Of a stretch of DNA of 16,849 nt, positions 7,785-15,477 are shown piece by piece. A program made the position numbers and the translations under genes. The stretch comes from Dehalococcoidia bacterium (GTDB lineage: Bacteria > Chloroflexota > Dehalococcoidia > Dehalococcoidales > CSSed11-197): contig PUOQ01000122.1 in NCBI GenBank assembly GCA_003552785.1, positions 1 through 16,849 on the forward strand. The letters run 5' to 3'. Position 1 is the stretch's first letter, and the number at the start of each line of letters is the position of its first letter. The notes under the pieces were generated by a model. It worked only from the letters and a program-made list of their open reading frames with translations. It was not told where the DNA came from and made no database searches.

Positions 7785-9068
7785 TTGCCAGTTGAAGCCC
7801 TTTACTGGGGCGCTCTTGTTCTTTGCATTATTATTTCCGCGTTCTTTTCAAGTTCAGAAACAGCTTTTGTAGGCGTCGAACGCTACCGTATCCAGCACCT
7901 GGTGGAAACAGGTGAAAAACGGGCGGAACGGGTAGCTAAAATGATCGAGCGCCCGGAGCGTTTTTTATCCACCATTCTTTTGGGGAACAACCTCGTAAAC
8001 ACGGCAGCCGCCGCTATCGGTACTGTGCTGGCGGTATCCTATTGGGGTGAAGAGTGGGGCATGGTGCTGGCCACTGTTATGGTAACCGTGCTTCTGCTTA
8101 TATTTGCCGAAACCACACCCAAAACCTTTGCTTCGATACATTCCGAAAAACTGGCTCTTTTCGTGGTAAGGCCCATCCAGGCTCTTTCCTGGATTTTTGC
8201 CCCGGCAGTCAGTGTCTTGAGTTTTATAGCTGCCGGTGTTACCCGGATGGTCGGCGGGGACCCCTCGCAGCGCTTGCTTGCCAGCCCGGAAGAAATCCGC
8301 GCCATGATAACCGTCGGCCACAAGGAAGGCTCGGTAGAAAAGTCGGAAGCAGAGCTTCTGCATGCCGTATTCGAGTTTGGCGACAACCCGGTTAGCGATG
8401 TGATGGTGCCCCGGACTGAAGTAGTAGCCGTGGAAAAAGGCACCACCCTCGGGGATTTTTTCAAGGTGTATACCGAATACCCCATTTCCCGTATCCCGGT
8501 GTATGAAGAAAACCTGGACAATATAATCGGCATTCTTTCCATAAAGGATGTCATGATGCATCTTGCCAAAAACGGCGGCGCAATGGAAAGCCCGGTGGAT
8601 GAACTTATGCGGCCGGCTTATTTTACGCCTGAATCCAAGCGGGTAAGCGAGCTGTTTACCGAAATGCGGGATAAAAACTTCCGCATGTGCGTTGTCATCG
8701 ATGAATACGGCGGAACCGCGGGCATCGTTTCACTCAGCCGCTTGATGGAAGAAATCGTAGGCCCGGTGGGTGATGAGCTGGCTGCGGCTGAAAAAGAATA
8801 CGAAACCATTAACGAATATACCTTTCAGATTGACGGCGGCATGCGTATAGAAGAGGCCAACGAAGAACTCGGCCTGAACCTGCCGGAAGGGGATTATGAG
8901 ACCGTGGCCGGTTTTATTTTAAGTTTCCTGGGCAAGTTTCCGCGGCAGGGGCAGGTGCTTCGTTATAACGGCCTCAAAATTGTGGTTACCAGAATGAAAG
9001 GCAAGAAAATAGAAGAGGTGCTGGTAACACAGGAAGCCAAGCAGCAGGATGCAGCGGCTACGCCTTAG
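7785..9068 (+). CDS. HlyC/CorC-family membrane protein (CNNM + CBS domains)
   Basis: 427-residue inner-membrane protein of the CNNM/CorC type, linked in other bacteria to magnesium or other cation efflux and often annotated as 'hemolysin'. The order is an N-terminal DUF21/CNNM membrane domain of about residues 1-155 with several hydrophobic helices and the SSSETAF and GNNLVNTA motifs, a CBS pair beginning with SDVMVPR near residue 204 and DELMRP near 272, and a C-terminal CorC_HlyC domain from about 344. The start is TTG at 7785, with AGGTGA 8 bases upstream at 7771-7776; no ATG fits. It overlaps the following gene by 20 bp. Family assignment is firm; the transported ion is not shown by sequence. 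Confidence 0.92.
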   Translation: MPVEALYWGALVLCIIISAFFSSSETAFVGVERYRIQHLVETGEKRAERVAKMIERPERFLSTILLGNNLVNTAAAAIGTVLAVSYWGEEWGMVLATVMVTVLLLIFAETTPKTFASIHSEKLALFVVRPIQALSWIFAPAVSVLSFIAAGVTRMVGGDPSQRLLASPEEIRAMITVGHKEGSVEKSEAELLHAVFEFGDNPVSDVMVPRTEVVAVEKGTTLGDFFKVYTEYPISRIPVYEENLDNIIGILSIKDVMMHLAKNGGAMESPVDELMRPAYFTPESKRVSELFTEMRDKNFRMCVVIDEYGGTAGIVSLSRLMEEIVGPVGDELAAAEKEYETINEYTFQIDGGMRIEEANEELGLNLPEGDYETVAGFILSFLGKFPRQGQVLRYNGLKIVVTRMKGKKIEEVLVTQEAKQQDAAATP

Positions 9069-9693
9069 GTTTTCAAGAGGCCCTGAGCTCAAGTATATTT
9101 CCCACCTGGATTTAATCCGGTTGTGGCACCGGGCGTTCAGGCGCGCCGGTATAGAGCTTGCCTATTCGGAAGGCTTCAATCCCCACCCCCGCATTCACCT
9201 GGCAGCGCCGTTGCCCCTGGGTGTTACGGCTGAAAACGAACTTATGGACGTGGTTGTTAACGCTGTTGTAGCCCCGCACTCTTTGATGGTCCGGCTGAAC
9301 CGCCAGTTGCCGCCTGGCATTGAAGTGCTCCAGGCCATGACGGTGCCTGTAAATTCACCTTCCCTTCAGGCACAGGTGCGGCGTGCGGTTTACACCGTTG
9401 AGATTTGCCCCGGGGGCAAACCGGCGAAAGTAGAAAGCTCAATTGAATGGCTTTTGAATCTGGAAAGCCTGCCCTGGTATCATATGCGCCAGCATAAAAA
9501 GCGCGAGTATGACATAAGAGAACAAATTTTTGATATATACCTTGCAGATGCCACGCCGGACCGTTACCTTGTCTCTATGGAGCTCAAGTGCGACAGCGAA
9601 GGTTCGGGCAGGCCGGAGCAGGTGGTAAAAGCACTTGGCTTGAGTGAACCCGAAAAGATTTGCCGCAACCGGCTGGTGCTGGATGCCTCATAA
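9049..9693 (+). CDS. DUF2344 / radical SAM-linked protein
   Basis: 214-residue protein with the typical opening RLRFSRGPELKYISHLDLIRLWHRAFRRAGIELAYSEGFNPHPR (only key parts quoted: KYISHLDLIR and YSEGFNPHPR), which matches the TIGR03936/DUF2344 family. Members are usually encoded next to, or fused with, a B12-binding-like radical SAM protein and their function is unknown. No radical SAM gene lies in this window, so the partner would be elsewhere. The ATG at 9049 is inside the end of the CNNM/CBS gene, suggesting coupled translation; the phosphatase gene follows after 17 bp. The family call is good, the role is open. Confidence 0.85.
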   Translation: MQRLRLRFSRGPELKYISHLDLIRLWHRAFRRAGIELAYSEGFNPHPRIHLAAPLPLGVTAENELMDVVVNAVVAPHSLMVRLNRQLPPGIEVLQAMTVPVNSPSLQAQVRRAVYTVEICPGGKPAKVESSIEWLLNLESLPWYHMRQHKKREYDIREQIFDIYLADATPDRYLVSMELKCDSEGSGRPEQVVKALGLSEPEKICRNRLVLDAS

Positions 9694-9710
9694 AGGAGAA
9701 CCGGTTTAAA

Positions 9711-10313
9711 ATGGCACGTATTATAATGGTCCGCCACGGAGAAACGGAATGGAACCGCCAGATGCGCGTTCAGGGCGGGAAGAGTGATATTCCCTTGAAC
9801 GACTACGGGCGGGAACAGGCAAAAAGGGCCGGCAGGGCCCTTGAGAAGGAAAATTTCACCGCTGTTTATTCAAGCCCGCTTTCGCGTGCTTATGAAACAG
9901 CACAGATTATCGTCAAACCGCATAACCTGGAAATCACCACCATGGAGGAGCTGGTAGAAATAAATGCCGGTTCCTACGAAGGCATTCCCGTTTCCGAGCT
10001 GGGCAAACGCTTTTCCCAGATAATTGCCGAGATGCAAAACGGAGATGAATTCCGCCGCCCGCCCGGCGGGGAATCCATAAGCGATGTTCAGAAAAGGGGA
10101 TGGGAGGCCATTCAAACCATTGCCGGCAGGCACGAAGAAGAGACGGTGCTGGTAGTGACGCATTACTTCATCATCCTCACCGTGGTGTGCACAGCGCTTG
10201 AAATGCCGCTGAAAAACGTAAGCCGCTTCTGGATGTCCAATGGCAGCATCAGTACCCTCAGCCTGGATGGTTCCGTTCCCAGGCTGGAGATGTTTAACAG
10301 CCCCTGCAGGTAG
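9711..10313 (+). CDS. Histidine phosphatase family protein
   Basis: 200-residue cytoplasmic protein of the phosphoglycerate mutase-like histidine phosphatase superfamily. It has the phosphorylated-histidine motif RHGETEWN (R8, H9), a glutamate in the EINAGSYEG segment at about residue 83, and a second catalytic histidine in VTHYF at about residue 151. The form is closest to CobC/GpmB-like phosphatases (alpha-ribazole phosphatase or a general phosphomonoesterase); no cobalamin gene lies nearby, so the substrate cannot be named. The ATG at 9711 follows AAAGGAG at 9692-9698 and places the motif at the normal N-terminal position. It is probably the third gene of the unit started at 7717. Confidence 0.92.
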   Translation: MARIIMVRHGETEWNRQMRVQGGKSDIPLNDYGREQAKRAGRALEKENFTAVYSSPLSRAYETAQIIVKPHNLEITTMEELVEINAGSYEGIPVSELGKRFSQIIAEMQNGDEFRRPPGGESISDVQKRGWEAIQTIAGRHEEETVLVVTHYFIILTVVCTALEMPLKNVSRFWMSNGSISTLSLDGSVPRLEMFNSPCR

Positions 10314-10472
10314 GCGGCGGGCTTCACAGGGGTGGTTCTGCCTTTGCCTGCCGTAGCCGGGGCGGGTGCATGTTATAACCCTTAAAAATTGTTCTAACAG
10401 CCCGCATCGATTAAAGAAATCAAACAGATTGCCCTTTTATAACACTCTGAGCTATTGAACTATTCGCCCGGC

Positions 10473-10481
10473 TGCTATAAT
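10473..10481 (+). promoter_or_regulatory. Extended -10 promoter of the surface protein gene
   Basis: TGCTATAAT is a perfect extended -10 element. A TTGAAC at 10455-10460 lies 15 bases before TATAAT, short for a -35 box but tolerable with an extended -10. The start would be near 10488, about 59 bases before the chosen start codon. The rest of the 10314-10546 gap shows no gene and no clear terminator. Confidence 0.6.
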
Positions 10482-10546
10482 ATGTAGAAATAATTTTATA
10501 TGCGGCCATGCCGCCAGGTTTTGAAAGCAAATACCAGAATACTTTT

Positions 10547-13500
10547 ATGAAATTTAATTCAACCAGGTTGCTCCCGGCAGCAGTAGCGCTGGCGCTGGTC
10601 TTCGGTGCTTTGCTGGGGGCTCCCGTTCAAGCAGAGGATAAAAAAGGCCCCGGGAAAAATGAGTGGGGGGAAGTTGGCATGCCCCATACCGCCCCCTATA
10701 CCGAAACCGGGGTTATGCAGGTTGCTCCGGACGGCACCATCTTTGCTGCCTTTTATTACGAACCCCCTCAGGGGGGCGGCCATGTTGGCTATGACGCTTA
10801 CATGGATATCGAGCACAACATAACTACCAGTAGAGACGGCACCTGGGACATTATGTATTCCACCGATGACGGCTTTACGTGGGAATCCACCAACCTTACC
10901 GGCCTGGTTGATGACGACCCCTATGATTATGCCGATGAAACCAGCCAGACCCCGGTTTCCATACACACATCCCCCGGCTGGGGGGAGGGCGCTCCTGTAT
11001 TTGTAGCCACCCTTAACGGCGATGTTTACCGTATAGAAGACAGGGGAACTGGACGGAGCACCGGGCTGACTCCGCCCATAAGCACCGGCCGTATGTATGA
11101 TATGGACATCTGGCTGCAGAATGGCACGCACTATATTGCTGTTGCCGCCGACCAGGATGTTTTTATCATGGCCGAAGGCCAGTTTGCCGGCTGGACCAGT
11201 ATGGATATCGATGGCGGCATGGCAGTGGAAGTTTCCTTCTGCAGGAATTTTGATGAAACTGAACTTATCTGGGCGGTAAGCCAGGATGCAGATACCGGCA
11301 ATTTGAAATTAACCTCCACCCGGGGAGCCGGCAACTGGGGAAACACCGTTGCCGAAGTTGAGTTTGAAAATGCCGCCGGCGACCCCCACCCCTGGACACC
11401 GTTTGTGGATATTGAATTTGGCAGCAACTATACTGCCGCTTACCCGGAGCTGTTTGTAGCCGTAGCTGAAGAATACGACAGCTCCGGTGGCAACCTGTAC
11501 CACGTGATCGGGGAATATGAAAACATCGACCCCGGAAGTACTCAAGCCCTGCCGGTTTTACCAGAAGACAGGTCTGTCGGCAGTGTTGCGGTAAGCGGGG
11601 ACAGCATAATTACCATTGAATCCTGGACCGGAACCGTACTCTCAAGCCGGGACGGGGGCAATACCTTCCGGGAAGCCGGCCGCAGCCCGGCGGCACCTTT
11701 CTGGGGACATGTTTATATGGCGCCGGACTTCAACCGGACCGGCACCGCTTACGTGGGTGTAAGTGATTATTATTCCCATGAAGGTGTCAGCGGTGTTTAC
11801 CGGACCACCGATGGCGGCCTCCACTGGGATGGCGTCAGCCGGCTGGATATACAGTTTGACGATATTAAGGACATGGCCTTCAAACCGGGGGAATCAACCC
11901 CGGCTTTGATGCTTGTTTCATATAATGGGGTCGATTACATTTTCTACACCGGAGATGCCGCTTCAGAAACGCCCGGCTGGCTTTTGAGGGACAGTGGAGC
12001 CAGCCTTGAATTAAACTCGATTGCCATGCTCAGCTGGGATAGGGATGGTGACACAGTTGTGCTTGCCGGTTATGATGGTGATGACTGGCTTCTTTACCGC
12101 TCCGGCGATGACGGCAACAGTTTTGACTACTGGCGCAGAGTTCCCGATGCCGTCGGGGTGCCGGTGGACTGGGTGGTGGTTGACTCTTCCACCGTTAACC
12201 TGATCGGGAACGCTTTCTGGGAGACCCGGGCGGTTGGCCCCGGACGCACCCGTGCCAGCCTCGACGGGGTTCCGGTGGAAGGTGTTTCCATAGACCGCCG
12301 CGGCGGCACTATCGCAGCCGGAATGGCAGGTGGTTATATAGCCGTTTCCACCGATGGCGGCTCCAGCTGGAAGGCAGCCCGGCCTTATATAGATGAAACT
12401 TCTACCCGTATCGATGGGGACGTGCTGGTTGCCCTGGGGCCGGATGGAACCCTTTATGCCGCTGCAGAGGCAGACGGGGATACGGTTTTAATGACAGTAG
12501 CTAAAGAGCAGGAAGGTTTACCTGCAACCACTCTCAAGGACAACCTCGGTGAAGGAAGCAGCGCATCAGCCACCGGCTTCAGCGGGCTTTTAGTTTCACC
12601 GGATGATACTCTGTATGCCGTTTCTTCGGGCAGTGTTTCATCCCCCGGCACCGCTTCCGGCGCCCATTTGTTCCGCCTGCTTGTTGGCGAAAGGGACAAC
12701 AGCTGGGACTTAAAACCGGTAACCGGTGGAGCTGGCCTCTGGGGAACCTATACTTCGAATACCCTGTGGACTGTTGTTGATGGTGCAGGGTTGCATGCCC
12801 TTGAAGATACCCTTACCGGAAGGGTGGTAAATGTCAGCGCTGTTGAGGTGGACCTCGACCCCTCCAGCGTAGAAAAGACCATAAATGTTTCCTGGGACCA
12901 TATCCCGGGGGCAGAGGCTTATGAAATATACTTTGATGACGGCAGGGAAGTTATAAAAGAAGAAGTGCCTGTCGAGGAGGATGCGCCCGGGGGGTTCAGC
13001 CATAACGCTAAAGTGCCCGGGCTTAAATATGCCACCACTTACCGAATTACCGTACGCGCCCTGGAGGGCGAACCGCTCCAGAGCCGTTTCTCAACTCCGG
13101 CCGTCAGGCTGACTACTATCTGGCATATACTGCACCCGGAGCCGGAGGTGCCGTATCACGGCATGCAGGATGCTTCCCTGGCGCCTTCCTTTGTCTGGCT
13201 GCCGGCTGAAGGAGCCGTTCGCTATGAAATCCAGCTGACTACCGACCCCGGTTTTGCTATACCCAACCTGACAGCCTTTGTGCAAAACATTACCGCTACC
13301 GGTTACACCTATGAAGCCCGCGACCTGAAGTACGACACCAACTACTACTGGCGGGTGAGGTCGGTGGCTCCGGATGGTTCCAAGAGCTACTGGTCGCCCA
13401 TTCAGAATTTTCATACCACCCTCAAACCCATTGAAATACCCGACCCGCCGGATATAAATGTCACCTATACCACGCCACCACCCCTGACCATTTCTCCACC

Positions 13501-13693
13501 CCCGCCGCAGGAGGTAGCTGTCGATGCAGTACCTGCAGTAACGTTGACTCAAACGGAAAAAGACCTCCCCACCCCGAGCCTGGTGGTGCCGGAGCGCCCG
13601 GTGCCCCTGTATGTCTGGGTGGTTGTTGTGGTTGGGGGCGTGCTGGTTGGCGTCATAGCCTACCTTATATATTGGACCGGCCGCAGGCGGTAA
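10547..13693 (+). CDS. Secreted membrane-anchored Asp-box (BNR)/FN3 protein
   Basis: 1048-residue protein that looks exported and anchored by its C-terminus. A signal peptide covers about residues 1-26 (KFNSTR, hydrophobic core, then APVQA before ED). At least five Asp-box motifs of the form SxDxGxxW/F are seen near residues 105 (STDDGFTW), 367 (SRDGGNTF), 420 (TTDGGLHW), 519 (SGDDGNSF) and 601 (STDGGSSW), typical of sialidase/sortilin-like beta-propellers. Two FN3-like domains follow at about 760-860 and 865-965, then a proline-rich stalk (966-1015) and one transmembrane helix ending in TGRRR. Asp boxes are structural, so no enzyme activity follows from them. The ATG at 10547 is preferred because it opens the signal peptide; ATG 10508 is possible. 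Neither has a clear ribosome binding site. Confidence 0.85.
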   Translation: MKFNSTRLLPAAVALALVFGALLGAPVQAEDKKGPGKNEWGEVGMPHTAPYTETGVMQVAPDGTIFAAFYYEPPQGGGHVGYDAYMDIEHNITTSRDGTWDIMYSTDDGFTWESTNLTGLVDDDPYDYADETSQTPVSIHTSPGWGEGAPVFVATLNGDVYRIEDRGTGRSTGLTPPISTGRMYDMDIWLQNGTHYIAVAADQDVFIMAEGQFAGWTSMDIDGGMAVEVSFCRNFDETELIWAVSQDADTGNLKLTSTRGAGNWGNTVAEVEFENAAGDPHPWTPFVDIEFGSNYTAAYPELFVAVAEEYDSSGGNLYHVIGEYENIDPGSTQALPVLPEDRSVGSVAVSGDSIITIESWTGTVLSSRDGGNTFREAGRSPAAPFWGHVYMAPDFNRTGTAYVGVSDYYSHEGVSGVYRTTDGGLHWDGVSRLDIQFDDIKDMAFKPGESTPALMLVSYNGVDYIFYTGDAASETPGWLLRDSGASLELNSIAMLSWDRDGDTVVLAGYDGDDWLLYRSGDDGNSFDYWRRVPDAVGVPVDWVVVDSSTVNLIGNAFWETRAVGPGRTRASLDGVPVEGVSIDRRGGTIAAGMAGGYIAVSTDGGSSWKAARPYIDETSTRIDGDVLVALGPDGTLYAAAEADGDTVLMTVAKEQEGLPATTLKDNLGEGSSASATGFSGLLVSPDDTLYAVSSGSVSSPGTASGAHLFRLLVGERDNSWDLKPVTGGAGLWGTYTSNTLWTVVDGAGLHALEDTLTGRVVNVSAVEVDLDPSSVEKTINVSWDHIPGAEAYEIYFDDGREVIKEEVPVEEDAPGGFSHNAKVPGLKYATTYRITVRALEGEPLQSRFSTPAVRLTTIWHILHPEPEVPYHGMQDASLAPSFVWLPAEGAVRYEIQLTTDPGFAIPNLTAFVQNITATGYTYEARDLKYDTNYYWRVRSVAPDGSKSYWSPIQNFHTTLKPIEIPDPPDINVTYTTPPPLTISPPPPQEVAVDAVPAVTLTQTEKDLPTPSLVVPERPVPLYVWVVVVVGGVLVGVIAYLIYWTGRRR

Positions 13694-13712
13694 GCCCCTC
13701 CCCTCCTTAACT

Positions 13713-14005
13713 ACCGGGATCGCCACGTCGGGCTTCGCCCTTCCTCGCGATGACTTTACGTATGGCCAGCCACAATCCGGGTGAGATCCTTCAGCGCTAT
13801 GCGCTCCTCAGGATGACGCATAGAAAAACAATTGTCTTTCTGAACGTAAGTGAAGAATCTCACGGGGATTGTGCATGGTACATACGGAAACTGCCCCAGT
13901 GCATATACGACCACAATTTGAAACAGCACTCCGCTTTATAACGCCCGGGCAAGCCCCCGAATTGTCGTTGCGAGCTTTGCGAATGCAAAGCGCGGCAATC
14001 TCGGT
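13713..14005. repeat. Composite nested inverted repeat, copy A
   Basis: 293-bp element made of four palindromic REP-like units: U1 13713-13754, U2 13771-13817, U3 13834-13873 and U4 13964-14005. U4 is an imperfect inverted copy of U1 and U3 of U2, so the element is one large nested palindrome. The outer ends read ACCGGGATCGCCACG and CGCGGCAATCTCGGT. Copy B at 16237-16529 has the same length and shares a 47-bp identical block (13833-13879). Similarity continues about 30 bp past the right end. It starts 20 bp after the surface-protein stop codon. It and partial copy D fill most of the 13694-14211 gap, where I see no gene. Confidence 0.85.
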
Positions 14006-14074
14006 ATCCGGGGCGGCGGCAACAAACCCTGAAATACCATTTTAAGGCGCCTTGTATTTATACCCCTCCCACTT

Positions 14075-14117
14075 ACCGAGATCGCCGCATCGGCCTGTTG
14101 GCTTCCCGGCAATAGAC
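14075..14117. repeat. Partial repeat copy D (U1 unit only)
   Basis: 43 bases beginning ACCGAGATCGCCGC match the U1 unit of copy B, and the left flank (CTCCC then ACTT) also resembles the flanks of copies A and B. The second half has drifted and the other three units are missing. It lies about 45 bp before the -10 box of the RelB/RelE-like pair. Confidence 0.65.
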
Positions 14118-14162
14118 ATCTGTTGAGGTTGGGTTGCTTTACTTATATTGAACAGTTATTTT

Positions 14163-14191
14163 TGTTATAATCTTGAAAGATGGAATTCAAG
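14163..14191 (+). promoter_or_regulatory. Promoter and possible operator of the RelB/RelE-like pair
   Basis: TGTTATAAT at 14163-14171 is an extended -10 element. Immediately downstream CTTGAA (14172-14177) and TTCAAG (14186-14191) form a 6-bp inverted repeat with 8-bp spacing, well placed for autorepression by the antitoxin. The second copy of this leader near 14769 keeps the -10 box but has lost the inverted repeat. Confidence 0.55.
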
Positions 14192-14211
14192 GCAGAAAAA
14201 GGAAAATAGAA

Positions 14212-14433
14212 ATGGCTGAAAAATTTAACAAAAAGCTTGTCGTAGATGATAAAGGGAAGTTGGTGAGCGTTCTCTTGGACATCAAAACTTATCGCAAGCT
14301 AATAGCAGACCAGGAAGAATTGGAGTCCATTCGTGCATATGATGCGGCTAAAGCTTCTGGTGATAAAGCAATTCCATTTGAACAGGCAGTTAATGAAATT
14401 GAGAAATCGCAGCAATGCTCTACAAAATCCTGA
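14212..14433 (+). CDS. Type II antitoxin, partner of the RelE-like toxin
   Basis: 73-residue acidic protein, MAEKFNKKLVVDDKGKLVSV at the N-terminus followed by an LDIKTYRKLIADQEELE helix and a C-terminal segment containing IPFEQAVNEIEKS. Its size, the strand-helix layout and its position 5' of a RelE-like toxin with a 19-bp overlap identify it as the antitoxin; it is nearest to RelB or Phd/YefM-type proteins, and I cannot decide between them. The ATG at 14212 is preceded by AAAAGGAA with 8-base spacing. It should bind its own promoter (inverted repeat at 14172-14191) and neutralise the toxin. The first 62 bases of the gene recur almost exactly at 14820-14881. Confidence 0.8.
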   Translation: MAEKFNKKLVVDDKGKLVSVLLDIKTYRKLIADQEELESIRAYDAAKASGDKAIPFEQAVNEIEKSQQCSTKS

Positions 14434-14669
14434 TTCTGCGCTGTGCTCAGAAAGAACTTTCAAGTTTATCTATTAAAAACTACTATAGAACCAAAGCAGC
14501 AATTCAAAAATTATCCAGTAATCCTCAGCCTCGCGGTTGCAAGAAGCTTGTTGGTCGGGAAGGCTATCGCATCCGGGCAGGTGAATATCGTATTATTTAT
14601 GAAATTGATAACAATAAGAGGGTTATAACCATTCTTCATGTAGGCCATCGAAGAGACATATACCGATAA
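14415..14669 (+). CDS. relE: RelE/ParE-superfamily toxin
   Basis: 84-residue basic protein of the RelE fold, in which typical members cut mRNA in the ribosomal A site. The C-terminal two thirds shows the hallmark pattern KKLVGREGYRIRAGEYRIIYEI followed by ITILHVGHRRDIYR (quoted in part), with the conserved arginines and terminal tyrosine expected of RelE-type enzymes. Length is normal. The start codon lies inside the antitoxin gene, so translation is coupled. Nothing suggests inactivation. The pair sits between repeat copy D and a duplicated piece of its own 5' region. Confidence 0.88.
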   Translation: MLYKILILRCAQKELSSLSIKNYYRTKAAIQKLSSNPQPRGCKKLVGREGYRIRAGEYRIIYEIDNNKRVITILHVGHRRDIYR

Positions 14670-14768
14670 CGATTAAATTACCCAATTTATTTTCAAATTC
14701 GCCCAGAGTATGCTTTCACTCATAGCCCTTCCTAATATTGGTTCTGCTACACTGATTAAAACATATAT

Positions 14769-14881
14769 TTTGCTATAATCTCAGAAGGTGGAATTAAAGA
14801 CGGGAAAAGAAAAATAGAAATGGCTGAAAAATTTAACAAAAAGCTTGTCGTAGATGATAAAGGGAAATTGGTGAGCGTTCT
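14769..14881 (+). repeat. Duplicated antitoxin promoter and 5' coding end
   Basis: This stretch repeats 14161-14273. From 14811 to 14881 it is identical to 14203-14273 except for one base (A at 14867, G at 14259), covering 62 coding bases. The leader before it is recognisably the same but more diverged; it keeps TGCTATAAT and a GAAAAATAGAA stretch before the ATG. Similarity stops abruptly after 14881. Confidence 0.85.
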
Positions 14882-14984
14882 TTCAATGATATTGCATCGA
14901 TCTTCGCCAGAACAAAAGGGGATCACAAACAATACAAGCATCCGGTTAAAAGAAAGGTCTGGTAACTATTTCCGGGAATCCTAA
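14820..14984 (+). pseudogene. Truncated antitoxin 5' fragment read into hicA remnant
   Basis: The duplicated antitoxin start codon opens a 54-codon frame: about 21 codons are those of the intact antitoxin, then the frame crosses the junction at 14881 and reads the neighbouring hicA remnant out of frame until a TAA at 14982. The product would have an antitoxin N-terminal strand but no toxin-binding half. It is best read as a truncation product, though the promoter copy in front of it could still transcribe the downstream hicB. Confidence 0.7.
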
Positions 14985-15048
14985 TGATGATGTGGCCAAA
15001 GGGACTTTGAATAGCATATTGAAGCAACCGGGGTTGAAAGGAGTGTAA
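14882..15048 (+). pseudogene. hicA: Frameshifted, 5'-truncated hicA toxin remnant
   Basis: HicA is a small double-stranded-RNA-binding-fold mRNA interferase. Two frames together spell a HicA: 14885-14961 gives FARTKGDHKQYKHPVKRKV, with the catalytic-type histidine in GDHKQY, and 14962-15045 gives VTISGNPNDDVAKGTLNSIL and KQPGLKGV before TAA at 15046. The two halves are in different frames around 14958-14962, and the first runs into TAA at 14963. The N-terminal helix and start codon have been replaced by the duplicated antitoxin 5' end. The gene cannot make an intact toxin unless frameshifting occurs. Confidence 0.8.
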
Positions 15049-15052
15049 GGGG

Positions 15053-15268
15053 ATGTTTAAATACACAATAGTAATTGAAAAGGCCAATGGCAATTACTCT
15101 GCATACTGCCCTGATATACCGGGGTGCATAGCCACCGGCACAGACGCTGAAGAAGTAGTGCAAAAAATGAAAGCAGCTATCGAATTCCACCTTGAAGGAC
15201 TTAGGGTTGAGGGGCTGGAAATTCCCCCGCCCGCTACCACCGCCACCCTGATCGAGGTTGGGGTATAA
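15053..15268 (+). CDS. hicB: HicB-family antitoxin
   Basis: 71-residue protein matching the short HicB antitoxin form: KYTIVIEKANGNYSAYCPDI, then PGCIATGTDAEEVVQKMKAAIEFHLEGL and a PPPATTATLIEV tail (quoted in part). This is the degraded RNase H-like domain that binds and blocks HicA; there is no C-terminal DNA-binding domain. The ATG at 15053 is 4 bp after the hicA remnant stop, and AAAGGAG lies 9 bases upstream inside the end of hicA, the usual hicAB order and coupling. The reading frame is intact although its toxin is decayed, so it is an orphan antitoxin or may act on another HicA. Confidence 0.88.
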   Translation: MFKYTIVIEKANGNYSAYCPDIPGCIATGTDAEEVVQKMKAAIEFHLEGLRVEGLEIPPPATTATLIEVGV

Positions 15269-15282
15269 CTGCCAACTAACCC

Positions 15283-15408
15283 GAAAACAATTGTCTTTCT
15301 TAAACGCAAGTGAAGAATCTCACGGGGATTGTGCAGGGTATATACGGAAACTGGGCCTGTGTTTGCTCCACCAACCGGGACCGCCGCGCTTTGCGTTCAC
15401 AAAGCGCG
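15283..15408. repeat. Partial repeat copy C (U3 plus U4-like hairpin)
   Basis: From 15283 to about 15353 the sequence follows copy A from about 13826 on, including the AAGTGAAGAATCTCACGGGG core of U3 and ATACGGAAACTG beyond it. The spacer is shortened, and a perfect 9-bp hairpin (15385-15393 with 15400-15408, six-base loop) made of CGCGCTTTG and its complement stands where U4 would be. U1 and U2 are absent. It occupies the gap between hicB and the minus-strand higA; nothing else is seen there. Confidence 0.7.
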
Positions 15409-15477
15409 CATCCAGAGGCGTTGAAAGCGCCGGAGAATCTTTTATGAATATAGTTATAACATTATGACAAAATCAAG

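Noticed and set aside
13750..13941. 63-codon open frame on the plus strand after the surface protein gene
   Set aside because: It lies wholly inside repeat copy A; similar peptides appear where copies B and C are translated, and there is no ribosome binding site.
15258..15467. 69-codon open frame after hicB
   Set aside because: It is a translation of partial repeat copy C and overlaps the end of hicB in another frame.
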